64,000 bases of DNA, from contig JAJEKV010000015.1 in assembly GCA_021234155.1 (NCBI GenBank), positions 5,217,194 through 5,281,193 of the forward strand, given 5' to 3'. The notes beneath the pieces were generated by a model. The model was given only the letters and a program-made list of their open reading frames with translations. It was not told the origin of the DNA and made no database searches. Each line of letters opens with the position of its first letter. Position 1 is the stretch's first letter. Positions 46,080 to 55,545 of this stretch are shown here, one piece after another. Position numbers and translations under genes: made by a program. Source of the DNA: Isoetes taiwanensis. Taxonomy: Eukaryota; Streptophyta; Lycopodiopsida; Isoetales; Isoetaceae.

Positions 46080-46440
46080 CTAGTTTTTTAAGTTCATGTG
46101 CGTCCACTACAAGCATTCGCTCACTCACGCTGGCGACCTGCGTGTCATGACACCTCCTCATGATCTCTAACTCCCGCCAGTTCCTTTATGAGGAACGCTC
46201 TACAAAGGTTAAAATGAGAACGAAGCATCCCCCGCTCAAAGATGACATAGTCCACATCACATCGTTTCACCACCTCCACGGCACTCTTCATCTGCTCTAA
46301 AGTACCCTCAAGCGCCATATGCAGATGTTGCACTGCTGCATTGCTGAACACTCTCTCCTTATGGCCTTTTCCGCGTCCCCTAAAGCCTGCACGAAATCAT
46401 ACTTTTCTTCTTTAATACAAGATTCTACAACTGACTACCT
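46080..46440 (-). pseudogene. 3' part of the Rep-like gene near the palindrome centre
   Basis: The minus frame 46145-46351 reads EQMKSAVEVVKRCDVDYVIF and HFNLCRAFLIKELAG, and the mirror sequence at 45840-45980 has the same words in broken frames. This part lies between the nuclease region and the palindrome centre in both arms, so it seems to be the C-terminal region of the same protein or a second small ORF. I recognise no domain. Confidence 0.4.
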
Positions 46441-46505
46441 TCTGTGAGCTATCGCAGATCATAATAACCTCTCGCTCGCTATCATGATGTGCCCTTATCC
46501 CATTA

Positions 46506-47520
46506 TCATCTATAGTAATGGCTCACATGGACAAATTCATAGTGTGAAGTGAGGTTGCTACATTGGACAATATCAAAGTCGTCATCACGAATACTGAGGG
46601 GAATAAAATCAGCATAAAGCTGGAGATGAAGGTTGCGCTCTACTATTAGCATACACAAACTCATCATCACTACTTCCTCTCTCAGAGTTCTCTTCTCCAT
46701 CCTCAAATATGCCAGCAGCATCCCAGACCAATTTCCTCCTTCCATGCCTAGTTGGCTCTTAAATAGTGCCATGCGTACATCCTTATAGCTGCAGCGCTTT
46801 GGAGCCAACATAATTCGCCACGCTACTTGTACTCTCTCCAATGAGGTGTATGCGGAATTATTAGGCAAGATCCAAGAGCTTTCAAGCCTACCACCATACA
46901 TTTAATAGTGTGAAGAAGAGATGCGGTTCTGAACTTGCTAGCATGATATGATACATAGTGCAGAGCTTTGGCAATGAGGTTTTGATTATTAAGTATAATC
47001 AAGTGCTTCACCTCGCCAGCACTATATAATGTATAGAACTCTTCACCAACATTAATTTGCTCCGCGGATACCTTATAGAGATGAGCCTTAAAGTGCAGCT
47101 TCCCAATATCCTTCAAACAATATCCTGTAATCCCTTCGAAGCAATGCAACTTGCTTCCTCTCAGTTGCATAGGATCATTGCTCCCACATGCTTGATGTAT
47201 TCCATCCAAGGAAGTTCTTAATTCTAACATATTAAGACTAGATGGGGTCTTGGCATCTGACGCATCACAACCTAAATATGCAGGTGGTCAAGGGATGAGT
47301 CTCTCTCTAATGCCACCACTCCTGCCTTGCAGTTCTCCCTCAAAAATAAAATCATTTTATCGTATAATGCTTGGGGGACATCGCATCCTCCAAATCCTAT
47401 CACGGATGCATCCAAGGGAGAAGGTAAATCTACAGCCTCTTCACCGGTTCCACCGCCGACATCTATCCCAACGTGCTCCTCTATGAAACTTGAAATTCTC
47501 CTGCTTATCCCCATCTGCAT
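46506..47520 (-). pseudogene. Rep-like HUH endonuclease gene, right-arm copy
   Basis: The minus-strand frame 47520-47272 repeats the left-arm protein (FIEEHVGIDVGGG, ALYDKMILFLRENCKAG) and reaches LDHLHI at motif II, where TAG replaces the Gln codon of the left copy. The frame 47230-46823 then carries RGSKLHCFEGITGYCLKDIG (motif III, Tyr codon at 47122) and continues further than the left copy with HLIILNNQNLIAKALHYVS. The frame 46901-46506 extends it with SLERVQVAWRIMLAPKRCS and an acidic region. Having the nonsense codon exactly after the HUH motif disables this copy, but the downstream half is better kept than in the left arm. Motif I has become ASVIGF. Confidence 0.6.
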
Positions 47521-47617
47521 TTTCTAGCTCCACCTCTACCAGTCTTCACATTCACACAAGGCTTCTCCTCTTCTACCGCCTCATACCCTACAGAATCAGT
47601 AATAGAGGGAGCAAATT

Positions 47618-48449
47618 TGACTTGCTTAGCACTTGAACAACCACTCCTCGACTTCCACCCCTGCCCTTTGCCTCCTCGCATACTCCTTACTAGCTCTAGC
47701 CAATAATGTATTTGAAATCAGTGCGCGTATCAGGTCTAAAAAACAATGGGAACTTCATTCCCAGCCCGCTCCTGATTGTCACATCCCTGCTCTGAACTAC
47801 TCTTCCCCATGTTCAATTGTCTAATCTTTGCATCCAGGCTTTCATATGCATCAACCATGACGTCTCTAAACGGCTCATCAGACTTGGCCGATATCACTAG
47901 CGATGTCCCCGTGCTGCAACTCATTGTCCTGAGCTCCTTAACCTTGCTGCACTCTATGGTGGATGCCCCACGACATCCAAGCAATGAAATACAGGACCGC
48001 CACCTTTGTGTTTGCAACACCTGTAAGCACAATTCTCCGACAAAGCCCTCTGCTCTATCATCTTATTTTCAGCCGAGCCTCCCTTCTCATATGCATCCTG
48101 CTGCAGCCTTCTGAACCCTCCTCTATTGAGATCAACAAATCCGCCTGCACACACACACAAATTAGATTAAAGGCAAGCATGCTCACCAACATGCTCCATG
48201 TCGAATGCAAATACTGATAAGCTGATCCCCGGAGCTCCTGCAGCTGGTTGCGTCAGACATGCACGAATCCAACTGAGCACAAATCCGAGGGCCGCGATAT
48301 GGCATGTGCCTCTTCCGGGCATTTGGCCCATGCACATCCAATTCCTTCAAGCTGTCTGTCTCACAAAACTTGCCCACAAAAAAGGTGCTGGGCTTCCAAA
48401 TCTGGACCTTTGGGAAACTTGCCGTGAACATGCCGTACAACAACCACAA
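47618..48449 (-). pseudogene. Probable N-terminal extension of the right-arm Rep-like gene
   Basis: Minus-strand frames 48449-48183, 48160-47954 and 48032-47736 lie directly upstream of the right-arm copy on the same strand. They read KVQIWKPSTFFVGKFCETDS, CAYRCCKHKGGGPVFHC (a Cys/His-rich stretch that could bind zinc) and VDAYESLDAKIRQLNMGKSS, then run toward the palindrome boundary. Frames shift twice. Their position suggests the intact gene was longer than the palindrome arm, and that the left arm lost this part. No family is recognised. Confidence 0.35.
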
Positions 48450-48510
48450 ACAACACCCAGAATAAAATTAATAATTAAATTTCTCTCACATGGCAAAAAC
48501 TACTGTTTTG

Positions 48511-48535
48511 AATACAATACAATACAATACAATAC
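48511..48535. repeat. AATAC pentanucleotide repeat, five units
   Basis: Five perfect AATAC units lie between the Rep-like gene and the hAT-like gene. Confidence 0.85.
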
Positions 48536-48889
48536 GGCAAGCATAGCCTTAACCACTGCCAAAACACCCTCCCGCTATACCAAATGAATTTGGCAAAGTA
48601 TATGCATAATCATTATGGATTATTTCTAACTTCTAATAGTTCACGTTAACTTTATACTTCTCTTTAATGTGAAGCTTCAACCAATTACTTCCAAGCAGCG
48701 TTCGAAACAAAAAATTATAGAGAAAAAATCCTGCTCAAACTTATATTTATCGAATTTTAAAAATTCCAATAGGAACTTCCTTTTTGATACAAAAACTACA
48801 AGCAAAGTTCCTTCATTTCTCAAGCTTTGAAGGTTTTACATAACATGTGTTGACATCATATAATAGCTTATAGATAATGATAACAGAAA

Positions 48890-50700
48890 TCAGACCAAGT
48901 GCTGGCTTGGCTGGCCATGATAGATATGTCGATTTGCCTTTGCTTTCCAAATTTCCATGCTTTAGTAAAGTCAAAATCTTTAGCATGCTCAGGACCGTTT
49001 ATAACAATATGAAGACATGCATTTAAGCTCTCCACATCCATGTTGAAACACCATCTATCTTTTATGCTTGTTCGTGTGCTAAAAACCCTTTCACATACTG
49101 CATTGCTTGCAAACTATACAAACCTGCTCAAGATTTTTATGATGCCAATTTACTGTAGCATGGATCTTATAATCAGTGTACTCCCTTCTTAATGTTGCTC
49201 CATCAATCAAAGCTTGCTGCTGCATTATTCCAGAAACCTCTTTTGGCATGCCATAGAACTTAATTATCTTCTCTAAGCTTTCCAAACCAAATTCTCTTGA
49301 ACTGTGCAGGAGAAGAGATTACAAAGTGTCCCAAAATAGATGCATCTTTAAACCTGGTTGTCAAGCTATCACAAATAGCTTAAGGAAATGCTTTTTGCAA
49401 CTTAATTGCATCTTCTAAATCCAATCCATCTCTGTCCCTTACAATCATGAATTCTCTATATTCATTTCCATGAATTGAACATCTCAAAGATGCTAGCCCC
49501 CATTAGGAGGCCCATAATATGGAATTATCACGTATCCCCGTGCATCATGTGCATATGCATTCATATCAGCCTTTGGATCCGCAATATAATAAGTTGAAAT
49601 TCCTTCAGTAACTCCTAGTATATGTTCTTCCAGACAAGTTATATCCACATAATTTGCTTGGAACACCTTGCTTAATATTCTAAGGCCTCCAAGTATGTTT
49701 GCTAAGTAATACAACAAGTAAATTGTTTTAAAAACAACAATTTTTTAAAAAATACCAATGGATTCCATTTGTGAATACTTCAAAACGGCTGGTAAGTCCT
49801 CACACAACTTAGCAATGGCATGATGTCTACTTAACCACTGAGTCTTATGGATGTGTTCAGGCCGTAAAATATCACAGGCATACTCTTTGAGTAAATCTTG
49901 CAAGTACTCTAATCTTTTGCTGCTACAAGAAAAGTGTACAGCTACAGAATTTATAAGAGTTTCCATATCCCCGAACCATTTCATGCCTTCTAATTTGGAT
50001 GCATCTCCAAGTGCTAGATTTGTGCGATGAGCCACACAATATATAAGATGTCAAAAAGGGACATTTAAAACTTAATCTTGTAGCAACCCCTGTTTTTTGT
50101 CCAGCCATGATAGAACAACCATCCGAATCGAACCCTGCCAATTTTGACATGTCAAGACCAGCCGTTTTAAGATGCTCTTCCAATGCACTACAAATAGAAC
50201 TAACATAAGCTTTCTTCGATCTCAAAATATCAAGGAAGTTCCTTTTTGGCTCACTATCATATTTCGAGTAACTCATACATAAGACAATGTGCTGTTGAGT
50301 TGCAATATCCATGGACTTGTCAACTTGCAATCCAAAGAAAGGGCTGGCTTTAACTCGTGCTAGCAAAGACAAATTCAAGCTCTCACCAATACAATAAATA
50401 AATTCTTGGCAAGCATGATCATTATGATAAAGCTGCTTAATGATAGAAGAACAACCTGAAAACTCCAAAAGGTCAATTACATGTGGGAAATCATTGAATG
50501 ACCAACTTCTAACTGCTAGAGTGTATGTTGCCCTGATAAGTTTAGCACATCCCCATATACTGCTTTATGCATCCTTTGAACTACCACAACCACATGCTTT
50601 TTTTATTTCCCTGCATCTAACGTCTTCGTTGCTGCACTTTTATGTGTCTTATAAGCACATGTTCCTTGAAGCTAGATATCTTATACGAGACCCACCTTGC
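48890..50700 (-). pseudogene. hAT-superfamily transposase-like gene (zf-MYM / DUF4371 type), decayed
   Basis: Minus-strand frames in order match the transposase group related to zinc finger MYM-type and ZNF862-like proteins. Near 50680-50620 the words SFKEHVLIRHIKVQQRR recall the N-terminal TTF/BED-like finger. The frame 50468-49923 has SPFFGLQVDKSMDI (first catalytic Asp region) and LAGFDSDGCSIMAG (second Asp region). 50035-49745 reads AHRTNLALGD and HKTQWLSRHHAIAKL. 49717-49493 and 49285-49091 continue, and 49080-48895 shows RVFSTRTSIKDRW and LNACLHIVIN, the C-terminal hAT dimerisation type. Several shifts and stops separate these parts. Transposase cuts and pastes DNA at short inverted repeats, but I did not find the ends. 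Confidence 0.75.
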
Positions 50701-50721
50701 GCAAATGGGGCTATTCCCTAA

Positions 50722-51530
50722 AACTGAACAATAAAAGCAACCTTAAAAACAAATTGACTTGAAGGAACTAGTGAAAGATGCAACAAGAAATTAAATCAAA
50801 CTGCATGAAATATCTCGAATAGCATAAGATTCACATATAGTGCAATCCTGTCATATCTCAGCCATTCCCAAGTCTTGAGCCATTTTGACTGAAATACAGG
50901 TTTAGAAGACTCTTCTTCATCTCCTTCACTTTCCTTTTCCTTGAATTCCTTATTGCATTCATCACTATATAATGCTTTCTATCTTTTCTTTAAGAGATCA
51001 AAGACATTTTGTCCCATAATAAGCTTGCTGCTTCTCCTTCTTAGAGGTTTCGTTGCTTTAAAATAGAGGCATGTAAGTTTATTAGGGAGGGTAAGCATGC
51101 AAAAATAATGTTGCTTCTCACTCATCTCCAACTCCAATCTTCTTTTTTCTATTCTAATTCCCTTTCCTCTTCTTTCTTCCCTTCTTAGTTGGACTCTTCA
51201 CACGCTAGAGCATTCTTTTATGCTCTAAAAATGTAATAGTGATAAAAACAAAAGCCATATAAGCTGATGAAATGGGCAGTAACAGCAGCATTAGGTTCCT
51301 GCTCTCTCTGATTAATGCAAATCCTCCAGCTTCCACAACCTACGATTTTGAGGAACGAAAAGGACGAAAAGGAGGAGGTAAACGCAGACTTTAGGTCGGG
51401 ATTGGATGGATGACATTGATGATTATGAAAAAAGGCTTAAGAAGTTAAACATATTAAAGATATTAATCGCATTATCCCTTCTTTAAAGCACGAAATCCTC
51501 CATAGCTAAAAATAACCGGCAATTTACCAT
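50722..51530. other. Intergenic sequence without a supported gene
   Basis: T-rich and C-rich sequence, including a pyrimidine-rich stretch near 51120-51190. On the minus strand it may include the decayed 5' end of the hAT-like gene (an acidic stretch near 50940-50900), but no domain is readable. Confidence 0.35.
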
Positions 51531-51990
51531 GTTAACGAGATGTTAACCATCTTTTAGCCCATATGTCATTTTTTTGTTGGAACCAACTTCCTGTTCCTAC
51601 GATGCTAAACCAGCCAAGTTGACTTGCCAAACGACAAGTGTAGGACAGGTCCCATTCTTTTTCGAGCCCTGCTTCCAAGAGAGAAATCATTCCCATATCT
51701 GAATTCTTCAAATTTAGCTTTTCCAAATGGCATTAGTGAAGATATCCGCCACTTGACCATCTGTCCTATATTGAATATTAGTTGTGCCATCTTCAACCTT
51801 TTATCTCAAAAAATGTTATGTGTTTCAATATGTTTTGTCCTCCCATGGAAAACAAGATTCTTAGCAAAAAAATGTTGCTTTCGTTGTTACTAAATATGTA
51901 TGTCTCATTTTGAATCCAAATAGCTCAAATGCAACCATGCTACATCTATTATACTCAGCTTCAGTTGTACTTAGAGACAACGTTTCTTGC
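51530..51990 (-). pseudogene. Ty1/copia RNase H remnant
   Basis: On the minus strand LSLSTTEAEYNRCS (near 51980-51940) is the copia RNase H signature. It is followed by FLAKNLVFHGRTKHIETHN near 51870-51815 and IFNIGQMVKWRISS near 51780 (a frame-shifted form of the usual DQVADIFTK segment), then LGKAKFEEF-like sequence near 51720. Nothing upstream of the signature on the minus strand matches RT, since an unrelated plus-strand ORF begins at 51987. This is a short, isolated 3' scrap of a copia pol gene. Confidence 0.75.
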
Positions 51991-52553
51991 CTTTTACCTT
52001 AGGGGCAAGCAAGACCTATTACAGAAGAAATGATTTTTTGAGGTCATGGAAGGATATACAACATGTAATGAGGTCTGCTTGTTGGATGCTTGTTAGACAC
52101 ATCTATGAGATATTGTTAAAACTTGAAGATGTGCTTGGAGAATGTGGCAATTGTGTCCTTGAATCCTTGGTGAAAAATACGACGGATAACAAAGTATATG
52201 GCTATACTTTCTCCTTCAAAATTTTTGATGTCACGAAGATGGCGCAGATCGAAGAAATTAAGGTTAGTTATGGGCGTTACGGTTGGAAGTTGTCTAACTA
52301 TAACATTTTAGAAACAGCTGATTTGTCTTCTCATGATGATCTTAAGGATGGGCTACATATTGTTTGTGTCAAATTATCAAGAGATGATACAGGTTCTCAA
52401 GTTTATGCAAAATTTGCAAATAAGAAGCCTAAAGGTATTCAAAATTGTTCTAAATTATTGAAGAAGAAAAAAGATGCTTCAAAAGGGGAGAAGGAAGATG
52501 ATGAAAAGAAAATTAGGAAGTCTAGAGAAGGGAAAAAGAATAGAATAGAATAG
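51987..52553 (+). CDS. Unrecognised 188-residue ORF with lysine-rich C-terminus
   Basis: The frame is open from 51987 to 52551. The first 130 residues look like folded protein, with segments such as LLKLEDVLGECGNCVLES and FSFKIFDVTKMAQIEEI; the last 50 residues are rich in Lys, Glu and Asp. The frame ends inside an AATAG pentanucleotide run (52538-52563). Its first residues overlap the copia remnant on the other strand, so the true start may be the Met at residue 27 (52065) or lie elsewhere. I do not recognise the family. Confidence 0.35.
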   Translation: MPFTLGASKTYYRRNDFLRSWKDIQHVMRSACWMLVRHIYEILLKLEDVLGECGNCVLESLVKNTTDNKVYGYTFSFKIFDVTKMAQIEEIKVSYGRYGWKLSNYNILETADLSSHDDLKDGLHIVCVKLSRDDTGSQVYAKFANKKPKGIQNCSKLLKKKKDASKGEKEDDEKKIRKSREGKKNRIE

Positions 52554-53130
52554 AATAGAATAGATACAAATGATACACAAAGGAAAAGATACAAATGATG
52601 CACAAAGGAAGGTTAAAAAGTCTCAGGGGAGAGAAGAAGAAGGGTACTAATGATGTACAAAAGAAGAAAAGAAGGTCTCGAGAAGCGGAGAAGGAAAAAA
52701 CCTTATATGACAAAGAGCATACAAAGAATAAAAAAAGAAATCTCAAGAAGAGGGAAAGGAGAAGTCTTTAATAAGGAGAAGACGCATCGATGCCAGTTCC
52801 ATAAACGAAGGATATGCTATTATTGAGAAGTTAGATGATGGCGTAAGGGTTGTGGATATTGCATCTAAAGGGAAGCAAGTTATTGAGACATGTGCATGCG
52901 GCCAGGATCATTGCGCATGACATTCCAACGCTAAAGCTAATGGAAATCTCATCCGCGGCAAACAAGAAAAATGGAAAAAATAAGTTTGTGTCACTGTTTC
53001 TAGATCAGTTTGAGCAAGCGAGAGCACAATTTGAAATAATGAAATGCCCTCCAAAGTCTGTTCAAGGAAAGGCAACAAGTGTAGAATTTAAGGTGATTAT
53101 TTACTTTTTATTTCATCATTTATTATAATT
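52554..53130 (+). pseudogene. Continuation of the lysine-rich ORF in shifted frames
   Basis: After the AATAG run, plus-strand frames go on with more Lys/Arg/Glu-rich repeats (THKGKDTNDAQRK-like words near 52565-52615), then INEGYAIIEKLDDGVRVVD near 52800-52850 and the frame 52850-53128 with FVSLFLDQFEQARAQFEI. They read as the rest of one decayed gene. The pentanucleotide expansion may have caused the first frameshift. Confidence 0.3.
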
Positions 53131-53411
53131 TGATTTCATATGTTGATGGGCCGCAATGTACCTGGCCTTTCTAGCCTTAGGGAAAGTGCGGTATTGCTTG
53201 ACTGCATCAGTACGATCTGTGACTTGACAGAGGCAGCGTTCGCGTTCTTTGCACTCGGCATCGAACTTTGCTCTCGAGGTTTTCCCGAGGCGACTTCTCC
53301 CAAAACATCTCTCTGCACCAGCCACGAGGATGTCAATGAGCTGCTCCAGCGTTGAGCAATGTGAGATGCTTGTCAGGTCCTCCGTAGGCATATGAATAAG
53401 TGCGCTCATAG

Positions 53412-54304
53412 TCAGCTGGGGCATTTAGACTGGGGCATACGAGAAGGTGTTGGACATGCGTCTGAAGCAACCTGCCAAGCCAGCTGCATGTAGAGTGGTA
53501 GGTGGTCTGAGTCCACCTCATCATCCCTACCATTTGTTCCCACTCGAAAATGTTTGATGAGATGCATATCTTGCTCGGCCATCGAAACATAGTCTACCAT
53601 GCTGGACCCACCTCCCTGGTTCTCCTGCCTGCAAGTGTGCGGGCTAAAGGATGGCCATTGTGCCAGTCCATTATAAATCACTAGGTCAAAGATACTGCAG
53701 AGCAGCAACAGCTGCCTCCCATAGCACGAGACCTGAATGTGAGCTGATGTCCGTGGCCAAGCTCCTTCTGAAGGGCTCAGTTGCAATACATCCTCTGCCA
53801 GAGGGTCAAATCTCATCGGCTGTTCTGTACCAGTGCAGGCATTGAAGTCTCCAATGAGCATGACACTACCCTCCTGCTTGTATTGCTATATGTCATCGTA
53901 TAGATCGACATAGGGTTCAACCTATCCATATCCGGATGGGTATGATGGAAGTTGCTTTCGGCATGTGGGAAGTAGCAGGCCCCCACAAAGAGAAGGCTAC
54001 CACTGCAATTATGCACGCGCACCCACGGGTACCTGTTATGTTTGATTGTCTTACACAGGAAAACTGACTGTGCCAGGGCTGTCCAGTAGTAGCAGGCGAC
54101 CCCTCCGTGCCCCCGCTTTCTTGTGCATTCATTGAAGACGGAGTAGCAATGGTATCTTGGCAAGTCGGGTAGTAGTCTATGTCCAGCATGCTCCCGTGTT
54201 TCCATGAGGAAGATGAGGTCTATATCGATGGCAACCGAGTTGAGACTGTCTCCCTTCTGCCATGGGAAGCCCCGACAATTCCAAACGACCATGCGCAGGC
54301 ACAA
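53412..54304 (-). pseudogene. LINE endonuclease
   Basis: Two overlapping frames make the domain. 54304-53813 begins MVVWNCRG (metal-site Asn region), then DLIFLMETREHAG with the catalytic Glu, and GGVACYYW. After a shift near 53860, 53861-53412 has MLIGDFNACTG (Asp and Asn pair), a YNGLAQWPSFSP segment, and DEVDSDHLPLYMQ (the final SDH catalytic signature, with His). All expected catalytic residues are visible across the two frames, so a single frameshift separates this from an intact endonuclease. Confidence 0.8.
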
Positions 54305-55075
54305 TCCCTATTCGTTGGCAGGAGCTGCAGCAGTAGGTGTGGTGGTGGCAGCACAAAGGGTGGTGGTGGAGGTGGAGGCGGCATGTGGCATGCTGACAGT
54401 GGCAGGTGAGGTCATTGTCGCAGGATGTGCAACTGGGGTTGCAGCAAAAGGGCCTCGAGGGTTTGAGGTGCCTGCATTAGCATTTGGTGGCCTGAAGATC
54501 TGCATCCTTCTCGGGACCAGCCTTAACTCATGCCTGCGGTTTTCCTGTTGTGCCAAAGTCAGATCCCGGTCCATGTACAGGGCAGTCCCCTTCAATTGCA
54601 TGCCCTGGCACAGGATGGCTGCTCACTCTCGCGCGTCCCTGACTGTGAAGGTGACTAACCGGGGACGGTCGGGGCACTGGGCTCCATAGCGTGTCACCCT
54701 AACAATGTGTACGGGCGTGTGGAATGTCATCCGGGCCAGGATCTGTGTCTGGAGTCGGTTGATGAGGTGCTCTCCTGCCTCTTCCATCAAGCCGCGCACC
54801 ACTATATTGTGACTCCTGTGCCTCTGCTCCTGGAGCTCTGAGGTGGTCGGGCTCGTGCTGGCTGCTGCAGCATACGCTGTTTGCAGTATGCGGGGTATGG
54901 GTTGTGGCCTGTGGCAAGGTGGTGGTGGCATGGGGCAGCTTGGTGATGCAACGGTGGGCCACCCTGGTTGGCGTCTTGCAAGCTGTCGGGTATGTGGATC
55001 TGTCATGTCCTGTGCTGTGGCCTCTCCTCTCTGTAGTCGGGAGCTCAGCTCCTGCTGGAATTGTTGTTGCCTTGC

Positions 55076-55233
55076 TGTAACGGGCCCATGGTAGACCGCT
55101 CGAGTATTCGAACCTTGAATGTGCCTGTGGGGCGTTCCCGAGACACCGGCATAAATGGGTAGAAGCGACTACTCATAAACGTCTAGACGGTTTTGTCCAG
55201 TTGGCTAAGGGCATGTCGGTTAGGAACGTCACA
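55076..55233 (+). repeat. TRIM 5' LTR
   Basis: 158 bp, TG...CA ends, followed by the primer binding site at 55236-55245. Confidence 0.88.
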
Positions 55234-55235
55234 GT

Positions 55236-55245
55236 TGGTATCAGA
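55236..55245 (+). other. TRIM primer binding site
   Basis: TGGTATCAGA, the common initiator methionine tRNA complement of plant LTR elements, two bases after the LTR end. Confidence 0.88.
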
Positions 55246-55387
55246 TCAGGTCTCGAGTTCGAGTCTCCATGGGTGCCTATATGCATGGGTAATTTGCAAC
55301 GACTTGGTAATCATTGTGACATGGTATGATATAGACATGGTATAGCCTTGGATGCTCGAGGACAAGCATAGTTCTAGTGGGAGAGAC

Positions 55388-55545
55388 TGTAACGGGCCCA
55401 TGGTAGACCGCTCGAGTATTCGAACCTTGAATGTGCATGTGGGGCATTCCCGAGACACCGGCATAAATGGGTACAAGCAACTACTCATAAACGTCTAGAA
55501 GGTTTTGCCCAGTTGGCTAAGGGCATGTCGGTTAGGAACGTTACA
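55388..55545 (+). repeat. TRIM 3' LTR
   Basis: 158 bp, a second copy of 55076-55233 with about seven differences, preceded by a polypurine tract. Confidence 0.88.

Larger units (their letters stand above)
44577..47617. repeat. 3-kb imperfect palindrome carrying two copies of a Rep-like gene
   Basis: The left arm (44577 to about 46060) and right arm (about 46090 to 47617) are reverse complements. Matching landmarks are 44606 with 47583 (GATGAGGCGGTAGAAGAGGA and the inverse), 44899 with 47286 (the HLH codons), 45052 with 47122 (the YCLKD codons) and 45973 with 46191 (CTCATAAAGGAACTG). The centre is at about 46070-46090. Gene orientation is tail to tail: both copies start at the outer end and run inward. 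Substitutions, small gaps and stops show the duplication is not recent. The arm on the right continues outward with further minus-strand coding sequence, while the left arm ends beside the PIG-O 3' end. Confidence 0.85.
55076..55545 (+). mobile_element. TRIM (miniature LTR retrotransposon), complete, 470 bp
   Basis: Two 158-bp LTRs (55076-55233 and 55388-55545), each starting TGTAACG and ending with CGT(C/T)ACA, flank a 154-bp non-coding middle. TGGTATCAGA two bases after the first LTR matches the 3' end complement of plant initiator methionine tRNA and is the primer binding site. A purine-rich GTGGGAGAGAC directly before the second LTR is the polypurine tract. Five flanking bases read CTTGC on the left and CTTGA on the right. 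By eye the LTRs differ at about seven positions. It has no coding capacity and would need proteins of a larger LTR element. Confidence 0.9.

Noticed and set aside
44577-48449. Reading the palindrome as an integrated geminivirus or other plant DNA virus
   Set aside because: No stem-loop origin with the TAATATTAC type nonanucleotide, no helicase domain and no coat protein gene were seen. Three Rep motifs alone also fit a transposon. The call is kept at Rep-like.
48511-48535. AATAC repeat as the 3' tail of a LINE
   Set aside because: No LINE coding sequence lies next to it on either strand.
52538-52563. AATAG repeat as a LINE tail like the one at 16254
   Set aside because: Flanking sequence on both sides is the lysine-rich gene, not a LINE; it looks like an ordinary microsatellite expansion.
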